From Arthrobacter crystallopoietes (GTDB taxonomy: Bacteria > Actinomycetota > Actinomycetes > Actinomycetales > Micrococcaceae): DNA of 64,000 nt. The notes under the pieces are model-generated. The model was given only the letters and a program-made list of their open reading frames with translations. It was not told where the DNA came from and made no database searches. The stretch covers positions 3,968,001-4,032,000 of the forward strand of contig NZ_CP018863.1 of the NCBI RefSeq assembly GCF_002849715.1, in the 5' to 3' direction. Of the stretch, positions 26,652 through 36,168 are shown in pieces; within the stretch, counting starts at the first letter, position 1; each line of letters begins with the position of its first letter. The position numbers and the translations under genes were made by a program.

Positions 26652-27995
26652 ATGACGGATTCCTACCTGACGCTCGTCAACAGCGGACTGTCCAAGAACA
26701 TCGCGAAGAAGCTTGGCCTGCCACGGCCGGCCATCCTGCGGCGCTACCACCCGGGCCAGCCCTTGGTTCCCGGACCCGTGCTACTGATTGGCAGCAGTGC
26801 CGGTACCGAGGCGCTGGCCACGGAGCTGCTGGCATGGGGACTCGATGTTCGCCGGCACGCCGGACCCAAGGACAAGCTGGGGGCGATTGTCGCGGTGCTG
26901 GACGAGGTGTCCGATCCCGAGGACCTCGCCGAGCCGATGTTGACCGTCGGAGCCTCGCTGCGGAGCCTCCTTCCGGGCGGGCGCGTCGTGACGATCTCCC
27001 GCCTGGCGTCCGCTGCGGAAGCCCCGGCACGGGCGGCAGCCCGGCAGGGGATCCAAGGCGCACTGCGCTCCCTCGCGCATGAACTGCGTGGCGGTGCCAC
27101 CGGCAACGGCATCCTGCTCGACGACGGCGTGGATGCCAAGGCACCGAGCGCATTGGCAGCGCTGCGCTTCTTCCTCTCCGGACGCAGTGCCTACGTTGAT
27201 GGCCAGTTCCTGCTCGTCGGCTCGCCAGAAGGGCAGCTACCGGCAGACTTCGACCAGCCGCTGGCGGGGCAGGTCGCCGTCGTTACCGGTGCAGCCCGTG
27301 GCATCGGCGCTGCCATAGCCAAAGTCCTGCACCGCGATGGAGCGCGGGTTATCTGCGTGGATGTACCGGCCGCCGGCGAGCAGCTGGCGAAGGTATCCAA
27401 CGAAACCGGCGGAACGGCGCTGCAGCTGGACATCACAGGTGAAGCCGCCGGGCAGAAAATCCTGGAACACGCCCACAGCCGCTACGGAAGGCTGGACATT
27501 GTGGTGCACAATGCCGGCATTACGCGGGACAAACTGCTGGCAAACATGGATGAGGCAAAGTGGAATTCGGTGATCAACGTCAATATCGCCTCCCAGCTGC
27601 GGATCAACGAGGTCCTGCTGGCCTCCGAGCTGTTCCCGCAGGCTCCGCGCGTGGTCTCGCTTGCCTCGACGAGCGGCATCGCCGGCAACCGGGGGCAGAC
27701 CAATTACGCGGCTTCCAAGGCCGGCGTCATCGGCATGGTGGCCGCCTCTGCGGGAGCCTTCGCCGAACGCGGCGGTTCCATTAACGCCGTCGCTCCCGGC
27801 TTCATCGAAACCGAGATGACGGCGAGGATTCCTATGGCGACGCGGGAAATCGCACGCCGAATGCTGCCGTCCCTGCAGCAGGGCGGACTTCCGCTCGACG
27901 TCGCCGAGACGATCTCCTTCCTGGTCAGCGATGCCGCCGGCGGCATAAACGGACAGACCCTGCGCGTCTGCGGCCAGAGCCTGGTGGGCGCATGA
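26652..27995 (+). CDS. High-molecular-weight 3-oxoacyl-(ACP/CoA) reductase, FabG4-like
   Basis: A 447-aa two-part FabG. Residues 1-~205 are a degenerate flavodoxin-like/Rossmann domain without a clear cofactor motif. Residues ~213-447 are a full SDR with VVTGAARGIGAAIAKVL, HNAGITRDKLL, catalytic SLASTSGIAGNRGQTNYAAS and C-terminal GGINGQTLRVCGQS. This matches M. tuberculosis FabG4 (Rv0242c), an NADH-dependent 3-ketoacyl-CoA reductase. It follows the thiolase with a 3-bp gap and overlaps the MaoC gene by four bases. Confidence 0.92.
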   Translation: MTDSYLTLVNSGLSKNIAKKLGLPRPAILRRYHPGQPLVPGPVLLIGSSAGTEALATELLAWGLDVRRHAGPKDKLGAIVAVLDEVSDPEDLAEPMLTVGASLRSLLPGGRVVTISRLASAAEAPARAAARQGIQGALRSLAHELRGGATGNGILLDDGVDAKAPSALAALRFFLSGRSAYVDGQFLLVGSPEGQLPADFDQPLAGQVAVVTGAARGIGAAIAKVLHRDGARVICVDVPAAGEQLAKVSNETGGTALQLDITGEAAGQKILEHAHSRYGRLDIVVHNAGITRDKLLANMDEAKWNSVINVNIASQLRINEVLLASELFPQAPRVVSLASTSGIAGNRGQTNYAASKAGVIGMVAASAGAFAERGGSINAVAPGFIETEMTARIPMATREIARRMLPSLQQGGLPLDVAETISFLVSDAAGGINGQTLRVCGQSLVGA

Positions 27996-28891
27996 GCACC
28001 CGTGAAGCCATTGCGCTCCCGGAACTGCCTTCCCTGTCCAAGCTGTATGTCAGCGCTCTCTCGACGGCCGCGAGGACCAAGCTGGGATCACTGGAACGCA
28101 GCCATGCCCTGCCCCACGTGCAGCACACCGTCACAGACGTGCAGGTCAGTCTGGAGCACGTCACCACGTTCCAGCACCTGCTGCACGGCACAGTGCGGGA
28201 CAGCCTGCCTTCTGTGTTCGTCCACTCGGTAGCGTTCCCGGTAGTCATGAGTGTGCTGACGCGTCCGGATTTCCCGCTCCCGCTGCTGGGCATGGTCCAT
28301 CTGGGAAACCGGGTGCGGCACCTGCGCAGCATCGACTTCAGCGAACCCCTGACAGTCACGGCGTGGGCGGAAAACCTGGCCGGACATCACGCGGGCACCT
28401 GCCTGGACGTGCGCGTCGATGTCCAGGCAGCGGGGGAGAACGTCTGGGAAGGCACGTCCACCTACCTGGCCAAGGGACTGTACCTGCCCGGCCTGGACAA
28501 GACGAGCCGCCCCGAACGCCAGGACTTCGTGCCGCCCCAACCGACGGCCAAATGGCGTCTTGGTCCGGAAGCAGGACGGGAGTATGCCGCCGTCTCCGGC
28601 GACTTCAACCCGATCCACCTGAGCGCGCTGTCCGCCAAAATCCTCGGTCTGAAACGTTCAATTGCGCATGGCATGTATTTGGCCGCCCGGGTCATCAACA
28701 GTGTCGAGGCTGTCGCAGCCGAGCCGTTCGCCTGGGACATCGAGTTCGCCGCACCGGTATTCCTGCCCGCCACGGTTGCCCTGCGGATCGAGGACCACGA
28801 AGTGGAGGGCCGGTGGGATTCGGCAGACTTCACCGGCTGGGGCGAGCGCAGCCACCGCAAGCACTTCAGCGGCAGCGTCCGCGCCCTATGA
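27992..28891 (+). CDS. MaoC-family (R)-hydratase, HtdX-like
   Basis: A 299-aa double hot-dog protein. The C-terminal half holds the hydratase-2 signature: YAAVSGDFNPIHLSALSAK (catalytic Asp and His) and AHGMYLAARV. It would interconvert (R)-3-hydroxyacyl and trans-2-enoyl thioesters, matching the HtdX (Rv0241c) role beside FabG4. Its start overlaps the fabG4-like stop (ATGA). The N-terminal hot-dog lacks the motif, as usual. Confidence 0.9.
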   Translation: MSTREAIALPELPSLSKLYVSALSTAARTKLGSLERSHALPHVQHTVTDVQVSLEHVTTFQHLLHGTVRDSLPSVFVHSVAFPVVMSVLTRPDFPLPLLGMVHLGNRVRHLRSIDFSEPLTVTAWAENLAGHHAGTCLDVRVDVQAAGENVWEGTSTYLAKGLYLPGLDKTSRPERQDFVPPQPTAKWRLGPEAGREYAAVSGDFNPIHLSALSAKILGLKRSIAHGMYLAARVINSVEAVAAEPFAWDIEFAAPVFLPATVALRIEDHEVEGRWDSADFTGWGERSHRKHFSGSVRAL

Positions 28892-28915
28892 CCCGCCGGA
28901 AGTATGCTTGGCACC

Positions 28916-30145
28916 ATGACTGAAGACCACGGATTGCTGAAGCGTGCCCGCGAGCTGGACGCAGCGGACCAGTTGGCGTCGTTCCGGGCCCGCTTCGTGG
29001 GGCACGACGACGCCACGGTCCGCTCGTATCTGGACGGCAACTCCCTGGGACGCCCGCTCCAGGCCAGCGTGGAGCGGGTCCAGGAACTGATGGTGCACCA
29101 GTGGGGCGGCCGCCTGATCCGGGGTTGGGACGAGACATGGCTGCAGTTGCCGAAAAGCATCGGGGACCAGCTGGGCCGGGTGGCGCTGGGCGCCGCGCCG
29201 GGCCAGTGCATCGTGGCGGATTCCACCACCGTGCTCCTGTACAAACTGGCCCGGGCTGCGATCCAGGCCCGCCCCGGTCGTAACAGGATTGTCATTGACC
29301 GCGACAATTTTCCGTCCGACCGGTTCATCGTGGAGGGCATCGCTGACGAATGCGGACTCGGACTGGACTGGCTCGAGCCACCGCAGGATGGCGGCGTGGA
29401 CGCCGAGCTGGTCCGGTCGGCCGTCGGTCCCGATACGGCACTGGTGCTGCTCAGCCACGTGGCCTACCGGTCCGGATATCTGGCCGACATGCCCGCGATT
29501 ACGCAGGCAGTGCACGACGCCGGGGCACTGGTCTTGTGGGATCTGTGCCATTCCGTTGGTGTCATCCCGGTGGAGCTGGACGCCTGGGGCGTGGATCTCG
29601 CCGTCGGATGCAGCTACAAGTACCTCAACGGCGGTCCCGGCGCCCCGGCCTGGGCCTATGTCAGCGCCGAGCATCAGCAGTTCCGGCAGCCGATCCAAGG
29701 GTGGATCGGCAGCGCCGCTCCCTTCGAGATGGGGCCGGGCTATGAACCTGCGCCGGGCATCGGCCGGTTCGCAAGCGGTACGCCGCCGATCATCGGCATG
29801 ACGGCCATCCAGGACATGGTGGACCTGATCGGCAGCGCCGGAATCCAGAATGTTCGTGACAAGTCCGTGGCCCTGACGGAATTTGCCGTCGAGGTGACGG
29901 AGGAGCTGCTGGCGGGCTACGGCGTCGTTATTTCCTCGCCCCGGGACCCCGCGGAGCGCGGCAGCCATATCACCATCGACCATCCGTCATTTAAGAAAGT
30001 GGTGGGCAGGCTCTGGGACCAGGGAATCATTCCGGACTTCCGCGAACCCGACGGCCTGCGGCTGGGACTGTCGCCCTTGTCCACCAGTTTCGAAGAGGTC
30101 TACGTCGGGGTGGCAGCGATCGAGGCGGAACTGGCGCTCGGCTGA
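28916..30145 (+). CDS. kynU: Kynureninase / class V aminotransferase
   Basis: A 409-aa PLP enzyme of the kynureninase family that splits L-kynurenine or 3-hydroxykynurenine into anthranilate (or its 3-hydroxy form) and alanine. Key segments: RDNFPSDRFIVEG, the cofactor aspartate in LWDLCHSVGVIPV and the Schiff-base lysine in GCSYKYLNGGPGAPAW. There are no kynA/kynB partners nearby. The ATG at 28916 is preferred; 28904 is in frame but has a Shine-Dalgarno-like GGAAG directly adjacent. It begins 24 bp after the MaoC gene and may be read through from that operon. Confidence 0.88.
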   Translation: MTEDHGLLKRARELDAADQLASFRARFVGHDDATVRSYLDGNSLGRPLQASVERVQELMVHQWGGRLIRGWDETWLQLPKSIGDQLGRVALGAAPGQCIVADSTTVLLYKLARAAIQARPGRNRIVIDRDNFPSDRFIVEGIADECGLGLDWLEPPQDGGVDAELVRSAVGPDTALVLLSHVAYRSGYLADMPAITQAVHDAGALVLWDLCHSVGVIPVELDAWGVDLAVGCSYKYLNGGPGAPAWAYVSAEHQQFRQPIQGWIGSAAPFEMGPGYEPAPGIGRFASGTPPIIGMTAIQDMVDLIGSAGIQNVRDKSVALTEFAVEVTEELLAGYGVVISSPRDPAERGSHITIDHPSFKKVVGRLWDQGIIPDFREPDGLRLGLSPLSTSFEEVYVGVAAIEAELALG

Positions 30146-30203
30146 TCAGGCTGCTCGCCCGCAGGCCCGGTGGCAGCACCGCATGTGAAGGGCGACGGCG
30201 CCA

Positions 30204-31436
30204 CTACGCGAAGTGGTCCACGGCATGCTGGTAGCTGTGCGCGGTCAGGGCAGCTGTCTGTTCCCAGCCAAAGGCGGCGGCATGGATCGACGCGCTGGCC
30301 CCGAGGCGGCGGCGGAAGTCCGGGTACTCGTACAGCTCGCGCAGGGCCGAGGCCCAATCCTGTGCCGCGTGCCCGTCGACCAGGAGCCCGGTAACGCCGT
30401 GGCTGACCGCCGAGGGCAGGCCTCCGACGTTCGTGGCGACCACCGGTGTGCCGCAGGCCTGTGCCTCAAGCGCCACCAGGCCGAAGGACTCGCTGTAGGA
30501 GGGCACCGCCACCACGTCGGCGCTGCGGAAGTGTTCGGCCAGTTCCGCAGCGCCCACCGGCGGCAGCAGCCGGACGGTCTCCTCCAGGCCCAGCTGGTGG
30601 ATCAACGGTCCCAGTTCCAGCTTGCTCGTGCCGCTGGCTTCACCGATGACGGTGATCTGCAGGCGCATGTCCGGGCAGAGCTCCTTCAGCCGGGCCGCCG
30701 CGTTGACCAACACCTGGGGTCCTTTCAGGGCCTGGATCCGACCGGCGAAGCAGATGTGGAAAACGTCCGGGGCGATGCCTGCGCTGCGCCGCGCCTCGTC
30801 CCGGCCTTCCGGCGTGAAGTTCGACAAATCCACCCCGGGCGGAACCACATCGATCTTGTCTCCGGCGGTCCCGTACAGCTCCTTGAGTTCAGTGGCTTCG
30901 GTAAGCGTGTTGGCGATGAGGCGGGCAGCGCCGTCAGCGATGTCCTGCTCGCCGGTGATCCTGATCTGCGGCTCCGGGGATTCGCCGGACTGCAGGTGGC
31001 GGTTCTTGACCTTGGCCAAGGTGTGCATCGAATGAACCAAGGGCACGCGCCAGTCGTGCTGCAGCTGAAGCCCCACGGCGCCGGAGAGCCAGTAGTGGGA
31101 ATGGATGACATCGTAGGGGCCGCCGTTGTCGGCGGCCGTGAACCTGCGCAGTTCTGCCTCCAGCCGCGGCAGCAGCCGGGGGAGTTCCTCTTTGGCCACG
31201 GTGTCCGCGGGGGCGCCGGGCAAGTGGATGACCCGTGCTCCGGGCCGCGGGTATTCAACCGGCTCCTGGTCTTCCACCGTGGAGCGGGTGAAGACATCCA
31301 CCTGCGCCCCCATCGCGATCAGTTCCCGGGAGACTGCCCGGACATAAACGTTCATGCCGCCCGCATCGCCGCCGCCGGGCACGGCCAGCGGCGAGGTATG
31401 GAGGGAAAGGACCGCGATTCGGCGCAGGGTGCGCAT
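30204..31436 (-). CDS. mshA: D-inositol-3-phosphate glycosyltransferase MshA
   Basis: This 410-aa GT4 enzyme starts mycothiol synthesis by joining GlcNAc from UDP-GlcNAc to inositol-3-phosphate. Typical MshA features are SLHTSPLAVPGGGDAGGMNV near the N-terminus, HSHYWLSG, HTLAKVKN, and the donor site SYSESFGLVALEAQACG. Mycothiol is restricted to actinobacteria, which supports the taxonomic call. It converges on kynU with 58 bp between. Confidence 0.95.
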   Translation of the reverse strand: MRTLRRIAVLSLHTSPLAVPGGGDAGGMNVYVRAVSRELIAMGAQVDVFTRSTVEDQEPVEYPRPGARVIHLPGAPADTVAKEELPRLLPRLEAELRRFTAADNGGPYDVIHSHYWLSGAVGLQLQHDWRVPLVHSMHTLAKVKNRHLQSGESPEPQIRITGEQDIADGAARLIANTLTEATELKELYGTAGDKIDVVPPGVDLSNFTPEGRDEARRSAGIAPDVFHICFAGRIQALKGPQVLVNAAARLKELCPDMRLQITVIGEASGTSKLELGPLIHQLGLEETVRLLPPVGAAELAEHFRSADVVAVPSYSESFGLVALEAQACGTPVVATNVGGLPSAVSHGVTGLLVDGHAAQDWASALRELYEYPDFRRRLGASASIHAAAFGWEQTAALTAHSYQHAVDHFA

Positions 31437-31597
31437 GGGCTTCCTTCCCTCAGGGCTGGCGGACGTAGCATCAACTTTAGTCGCTGCTGAACCTTCTGCC
31501 GCCCGGACGCGTCTGGATCAGTAAACGCATTCGGGTCGATGAAACGTCACAGCCGGCCGCAGCAACGGAAGCCATCGGAGTTAAGGGGAACACCGCC

Positions 31598-32095
31598 ATG
31601 GAGTACGAAGTCAATGGGCTGCCGATGCATGTACTGCTGGTCCATGCCACGGTCATCGTGATTCCGGTTGCAGCGCTGTGCACCATTCTGAGCCTGGTCT
31701 GGCCGACGGCGCGGCGACGTCTGGGCATAGTCACCCCGCTGATCGCCCTGGCCGCGCTGGTGCTGGTTCCAATAACAGAGCAGGCCGGGGATTGGCTGCT
31801 CACGCGGATCGATGTAACACCTCTGGTGCAGGAGCACCAGAGGTTGGGTGAACAGATGCTGCCCTGGGTGATCGGCATCTTTATCGCGGCCTTGGGCCAA
31901 TGGTTGTGGTTCCGCTACGGCACGTCCGCGGCGGCCGGCATCCGCCGCAAGCTCGGCGCGGCCGGGACCCGGGTACTTGCTGCCGTGGCCGTACTGGTGG
32001 TTGCGGCCGTGTGCGTGGGAGCCACGGTCATGATTGTCCAGGTGGGCGAATCGGGCGCCCGGGCCGTATGGCAGGGCAGCTTCAGCGAGGATTAG
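31598..32095 (+). CDS. DUF2231 family membrane protein
   Basis: A 165-aa protein with four predicted transmembrane helices and an early HVLLVHATVIVIP, typical of DUF2231 proteins ('HP...HP'-type conserved histidines). Function unknown. It is divergent from mshA (160-bp gap) and its stop overlaps the end of the convergent FAD hydroxylase gene by four bases. Confidence 0.8.
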   Translation: MEYEVNGLPMHVLLVHATVIVIPVAALCTILSLVWPTARRRLGIVTPLIALAALVLVPITEQAGDWLLTRIDVTPLVQEHQRLGEQMLPWVIGIFIAALGQWLWFRYGTSAAAGIRRKLGAAGTRVLAAVAVLVVAAVCVGATVMIVQVGESGARAVWQGSFSED

Positions 32096-33258
32096 TGCAT
32101 TGTAAACCGGCGGGCCACCATGGCGGCTGCACCGGGGATTGCCAGGGCGGGCAGCAGCAGGCTGTTCCGGGCATCCAGGACCGCTGGCCGAAGCGGGCGG
32201 CCAAGCGCCATATTCAGGTGGGCCTGCCATCCTGCCGTGGCGGCTGCGGCACGCCGGCTGCTGTCGAACACCCGCAATTGTTCTCTGGTGTCCTGTCCCT
32301 GAAGTGCCGCGGTGATGATCGGGGCAAGCGCGGCAGCGTCCAGCCACCCCAGGTTCATGCCCTGTCCGCCGATGGGGCTGATTTCATGCGCGGCGTCCCC
32401 GATCAGGGCAACGCGGCCGTGAACCATGCGGCGGACTCTCCGCGAGCGCACGGCGAACGAGCTGAGCATTGAATTGCTGGCGACGTCCACGGTCCGGCCG
32501 GTGCGCCCGGAGATCAGATCGGCCAGCCGGCCGGGCTCCGGTTCAGGGTCCAGGGCGTGGGTCCGGACCACCCAGCGGCGGAGGCCCCCGGGCAACGGAA
32601 ACGACTCGACGATGCCGTCCGGCTCCAGGTAGAGAACGGCGGTGTCTCCGTCGGAGGTGTTGTCCGCGAAGTCGCCCATCAGGTAAGTATCGGGATAATT
32701 CCGCGATGTCAGGGGCGCCTTCAGAAGGTCCCTGATGGTGGAACGGGCACCGTCGGCCGCCACGGCCAGCCGGGCTTGGACCGTCTCCCGTCCTTCGTCG
32801 ATGCTGCCCCCGGCACTGCCAGCGGTCCCGCCGCAGCGGCTGGCTTCCAGCGTGACCCGGCCCCCGCCGTCGTCAATCCTTTGGGCTGTCCTGCCGTAAT
32901 GAACCCTGCCCCCAAGCGCGCGCAACCGTTGCTCCAGGATCCGTTCCGTCATTACCTGTGGCACTGCGAGCACGTACGGATGCGGTCCGGGCACGCGCCC
33001 GAAGTCCAGGACGGCGATGTCGCGGCCGCTTCGGCGCGCCACTCCGTCCCTGATCCGCACACCGGAGGCAACCAGCTGTTCCGCAACCCCGGCTTCGGCC
33101 AGCACGGCGAGCGCGGGCGGGTGGATCCCGATCGCACGCGAATGATCACTCCGCCGCCTGCGCTGCTCGAGGATAACGACGTCGATGCCCCGCTTCCGGA
33201 GCAGAATTCCGAGCAGCAGTCCTACCGGACCGGCGCCCACGATGGCAACGTCATGCAT
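32092..33258 (-). CDS. FAD-dependent aromatic hydroxylase (SrsC-like)
   Basis: A 388-aa class A flavoprotein monooxygenase. GAGPVGLLLG is at residues 8-17, and the second FAD motif GDAAHEISPIGGQGMN lies in the C-terminal third. The ATG at 33258 overlaps the methyltransferase stop by eight bases; the longer frame upstream lies inside the methyltransferase gene. Last gene of a PKS III-methyltransferase-hydroxylase operon, the gene order of srsA-srsB-srsC in S. griseus, where SrsC hydroxylates the alkylresorcinol ring to give quinones. That role is inferred here from order and family. Confidence 0.88.
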   Translation of the reverse strand: MHDVAIVGAGPVGLLLGILLRKRGIDVVILEQRRRRSDHSRAIGIHPPALAVLAEAGVAEQLVASGVRIRDGVARRSGRDIAVLDFGRVPGPHPYVLAVPQVMTERILEQRLRALGGRVHYGRTAQRIDDGGGRVTLEASRCGGTAGSAGGSIDEGRETVQARLAVAADGARSTIRDLLKAPLTSRNYPDTYLMGDFADNTSDGDTAVLYLEPDGIVESFPLPGGLRRWVVRTHALDPEPEPGRLADLISGRTGRTVDVASNSMLSSFAVRSRRVRRMVHGRVALIGDAAHEISPIGGQGMNLGWLDAAALAPIITAALQGQDTREQLRVFDSSRRAAAATAGWQAHLNMALGRPLRPAVLDARNSLLLPALAIPGAAAMVARRFTMH

Positions 33259-33952
33259 GGTTGAGAGGCCTGTAACTAAGCAGGTGGTGGAACGGCCTCT
33301 TGGTGCTGACGGTCCAGCCTCGCGGCACAAGCTGTTGCAATTCGCCCGAGGTGTAGCTGCGGCGGATGGAAGTCAGCCCGTCCTCGCGGATGAAGGAACC
33401 GGGGAAGAACGGCAGCGTCCCGACGGAAAAAAGTGCATAGGCCAGCGGGCTGCGGCGGATGTCGTTGTGCATGACGGCCCGGCGGCACAGCTGCTGCGAG
33501 TCTGACAGCAGCGCCGCCAGCTGGGCCCCGTCCAGATGGTGGAGCAGGTGGTTGGATGTCACGAGGTCGAAGGAGCGTCCTTGTGCCACCAGCTCGGAAC
33601 TGAACGCGCGGCGGAACACCAGACCGTTCACCTTGGGCCGGGAGACGGCGAAGGCATGCGCCCGCTCATCCGGGTCGATCGCAGTAATGTCCAGCGGGAT
33701 GCCGTCGCGCGCGGCCCACTTGGCGATGGCCCGCGGGATATCGCCTCCGCCCGAGCCGATATCCAGCAAGGAGTTGGGACCATTCGGCCTCAGCAACGGG
33801 CGCAGCTGCCGCCGGTAGATGCCGTGCCAACCCGACACTGCCCAGTTGATGAGCGGAAACTGCCGGTACGTGCGCTCCAGCTTCCGCACATCACAGTCAG
33901 CCCGGTCCATCTCCTCGACGGCATCGACCGCCCGCTCGGCCAGAAATCCCAC
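33251..33952 (-). CDS. Class I SAM-dependent methyltransferase (SrsB-like)
   Basis: A 233-aa Rossmann-fold methyltransferase. The SAM motif LLDIGSGGGDIPRAIA is near residue 63 and the acidic strand AIDPDERA follows. It starts with GTG 21 bp after the PKS stop and overlaps the hydroxylase gene by eight bases, so it is translationally coupled. By comparison with SrsB it may O- or C-methylate a phenolic lipid; the substrate is not shown by sequence. Confidence 0.88.
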   Translation of the reverse strand: MGFLAERAVDAVEEMDRADCDVRKLERTYRQFPLINWAVSGWHGIYRRQLRPLLRPNGPNSLLDIGSGGGDIPRAIAKWAARDGIPLDITAIDPDERAHAFAVSRPKVNGLVFRRAFSSELVAQGRSFDLVTSNHLLHHLDGAQLAALLSDSQQLCRRAVMHNDIRRSPLAYALFSVGTLPFFPGSFIREDGLTSIRRSYTSGELQQLVPRGWTVSTKRPFHHLLSYRPLNHA

Positions 33953-33973
33953 TGCTACTGCTGCCTGCCGCGC

Positions 33974-35152
33974 CTAGACAGTAGCCGGCTCGCTGGCCGC
34001 TGCCGGCGTCGTCGTGAGCGTCGGTGCGCCGCTCTTGGTGAACAGGCCGGTCTCCACGGTGAGCCCCGGACCGAAGGCCATCGAGCAGATCCGTTCGTCG
34101 TCTCCTGCGAAGGGCGCGTCCATAATGTGCTTGAGCACGAACATCACCGTGGCGCTGGACATATTGCCGTAGTCGCGCAAGGTCTCCCGGGCCGGGACCA
34201 GCTGGTCTTCGCGCAGCTGCAGTTTTGCTTCCACCTTGTCCAGGATGCTGCGTCCACCGGGGTGGATGGCCCAATGCTCGATCTCCTCGTAGGGCCGGCC
34301 CTGCACGGCGTCATCGCGGGCCAGCAGGGGTTCCAGCGCGCCGACGATATGCTCGTCGATGATGTGCGGTACATAGGTGCCCAGCACCATCTCGAAGCCC
34401 TCATCGCCGATGTTCCAGGCCATGGATTCCTCGCCGACAGGGGTCAGCACCGTCTCGAAATGATCGAGCACAATACCAGGGGACGACGACGGCAGGTCGC
34501 GGGCGGTGACAATCGCCGCGGCGGCGCCGTCGGCGAACAGGGACGAGCCCATGATGGTATCCGGGTCATTGGAAGTGCGCACGTGCAGTGTGCACAGTTC
34601 CGCGGTGACCACAAGGACAACTGCGTCCAGATCAGCCTCGCAGAAGGACTTCGCGGCGCGCAGAGCGGGAAAGGCTGCGTAGCAGCCCATGAAGCCCAGA
34701 TGGTAGCGCTGGACAGCGGGGCTCAGCCCGAGAGCCCGCACCACCTTGTAGTCCGGTCCGGGATTGAAGAACCCCGTGCAGGAAACGGTTACCACGTGGG
34801 TCACATCGGCAGCGGTGATTCCGGGACACGCGGCCATAGCTTTCGAAGCCGCCTCGATGAAGAGCGGAGTGGCTGCATCCGCAAACTTGTCGTTGCGGAC
34901 CTTCGTACTGGGACTCAGGATGAGCCGGCTCTCCGGATCGAAAAAGACCGGAGTGTCCGAGCGGCGCTGCAAGGTCAGTTCTTCTACCGCCGTATAGCGC
35001 GTCTCAATACCGGAGTAGTCAAAGGACGTACCCACCAGCCTCTGGCCCAGGCGGGTCAAGCCGGGTTGGGCGGCGAAGACGTCGCGCACCTGGGACTGGA
35101 CCAGAACGGTTTCGGGAACGGCGGTTTTAAGGGACCTCATGGTGACCGGCAT
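33974..35152 (-). CDS. Type III polyketide synthase
   Basis: This 392-aa homodimeric chalcone-synthase-like enzyme has all three catalytic residues: C157 in MGCYAAFPAL, H297 in WAIHPGGRS and N330 in DYGNMSSATV. It would condense a starter acyl-CoA with malonyl-CoA units, releasing alkylresorcinols, alkylpyrones or tetrahydroxynaphthalene. First gene of a three-gene operon with methyltransferase and hydroxylase genes, favouring methylated alkylquinone-type phenolic lipids. The C-terminus has a 25-residue Thr/Ala-rich tail of no known role. Confidence 0.93.
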   Translation of the reverse strand: MPVTMRSLKTAVPETVLVQSQVRDVFAAQPGLTRLGQRLVGTSFDYSGIETRYTAVEELTLQRRSDTPVFFDPESRLILSPSTKVRNDKFADAATPLFIEAASKAMAACPGITAADVTHVVTVSCTGFFNPGPDYKVVRALGLSPAVQRYHLGFMGCYAAFPALRAAKSFCEADLDAVVLVVTAELCTLHVRTSNDPDTIMGSSLFADGAAAAIVTARDLPSSSPGIVLDHFETVLTPVGEESMAWNIGDEGFEMVLGTYVPHIIDEHIVGALEPLLARDDAVQGRPYEEIEHWAIHPGGRSILDKVEAKLQLREDQLVPARETLRDYGNMSSATVMFVLKHIMDAPFAGDDERICSMAFGPGLTVETGLFTKSGAPTLTTTPAAASEPATV

Positions 35153-35403
35153 AGTTCATTCTTAGAGGAGCCGGGTTCGGAAAACAATGGCTCGGAGCCG
35201 ATCAGCACCCGGAGGCCGGCGACTTTGTTGTTCCGCTCCCCGCTGGTCCAACCTGGGTGTGATCCCGCAGCCCATGGCGCCAGTCACACCTTCAGCAAGC
35301 TCCTTGTCACCTTCGGGTATCGGTCATACGGTGGAGGAAACGCCACGAACTGAACAACCGCCGGCATGGGTAACGGAACCAACTGCCAAGGATGGGAAGT
35401 GCA

Positions 35404-36099
35404 ATGACTACTAACCGGAACCGCAGGGAGCGCTACGCCGACCGGCAGGACGCTGGCAGAACGCTCGCCTCGGAACTGGACTCCTACAGTGGCCGCCGGG
35501 ATGTTCTGGTACTCGGCTTGCCTCGGGGCGGCGTCCCCGTAGCCGCAGTCATCGCCGAAAGCCTCAAGGCCCCGCTGGACGTAGTCCTGGTCCGCAAGAT
35601 CGGCGTTCCGGGTCATCAGGAGGTGGCCATGGGAGCGATGGCTTCGGTGGCCGGCTCCATTGACACCGTGCGCAATGAAGACGTGCTGGCCAAATTCGCC
35701 AAACGATACGGCGACTCGAGTGCCTTTGACCAGGTTGCTGCAAAGGAACGCGCGGAACTGGACCGCAGGGAACGCGTTTACCGCGCTGGCAAGCCGCCGC
35801 TGGACGTTGCCGGCCTGACACTCATCGTGGTGGACGACGGGCTGGCTACCGGTGCCACCATGCGGGCAGCGATCACCGTTCTGCGGGAACTATCGCCGGC
35901 GCGCATCGTGGCGGCTATTCCGGTTGGCCTCAGCGGCACCTGCCGCGACGTGGGCAGCATCGCCGATGAGGTGGTGTGCCCTTGGAATCCGCAGGATCTG
36001 GTCGCCGTCGGCCAAGCCTATGACCGTTTTGACCAAGTGGATGACGCCGAAGTCATCAACCTGCTCGCGCAATACCAGCGGCCGGCGCAAGCCGGCTGA
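35404..36099 (+). CDS. Phosphoribosyltransferase family protein
   Basis: A 231-aa type I phosphoribosyltransferase fold protein with the PRPP loop LIVVDDGLATGATMRAA. The hood and helices between residues 60 and 130 are longer than in simple purine PRTases, as in standalone 'phosphoribosyltransferase' proteins of unknown substrate found near dormancy and stress genes in actinobacteria. The ATG at 35404 has GGGAAG upstream; a start 12 bases earlier is possible. The 251-bp divergent gap to the PKS gene contains no recognised motif. Confidence 0.82.
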   Translation: MTTNRNRRERYADRQDAGRTLASELDSYSGRRDVLVLGLPRGGVPVAAVIAESLKAPLDVVLVRKIGVPGHQEVAMGAMASVAGSIDTVRNEDVLAKFAKRYGDSSAFDQVAAKERAELDRRERVYRAGKPPLDVAGLTLIVVDDGLATGATMRAAITVLRELSPARIVAAIPVGLSGTCRDVGSIADEVVCPWNPQDLVAVGQAYDRFDQVDDAEVINLLAQYQRPAQAG

Positions 36100-36168
36100 G
36101 CAGATCGTTGGGGGGAACCATAGACCACGGCGGGCAAACTCGGCCGCCAATGGAGAAGGGACGGCACA

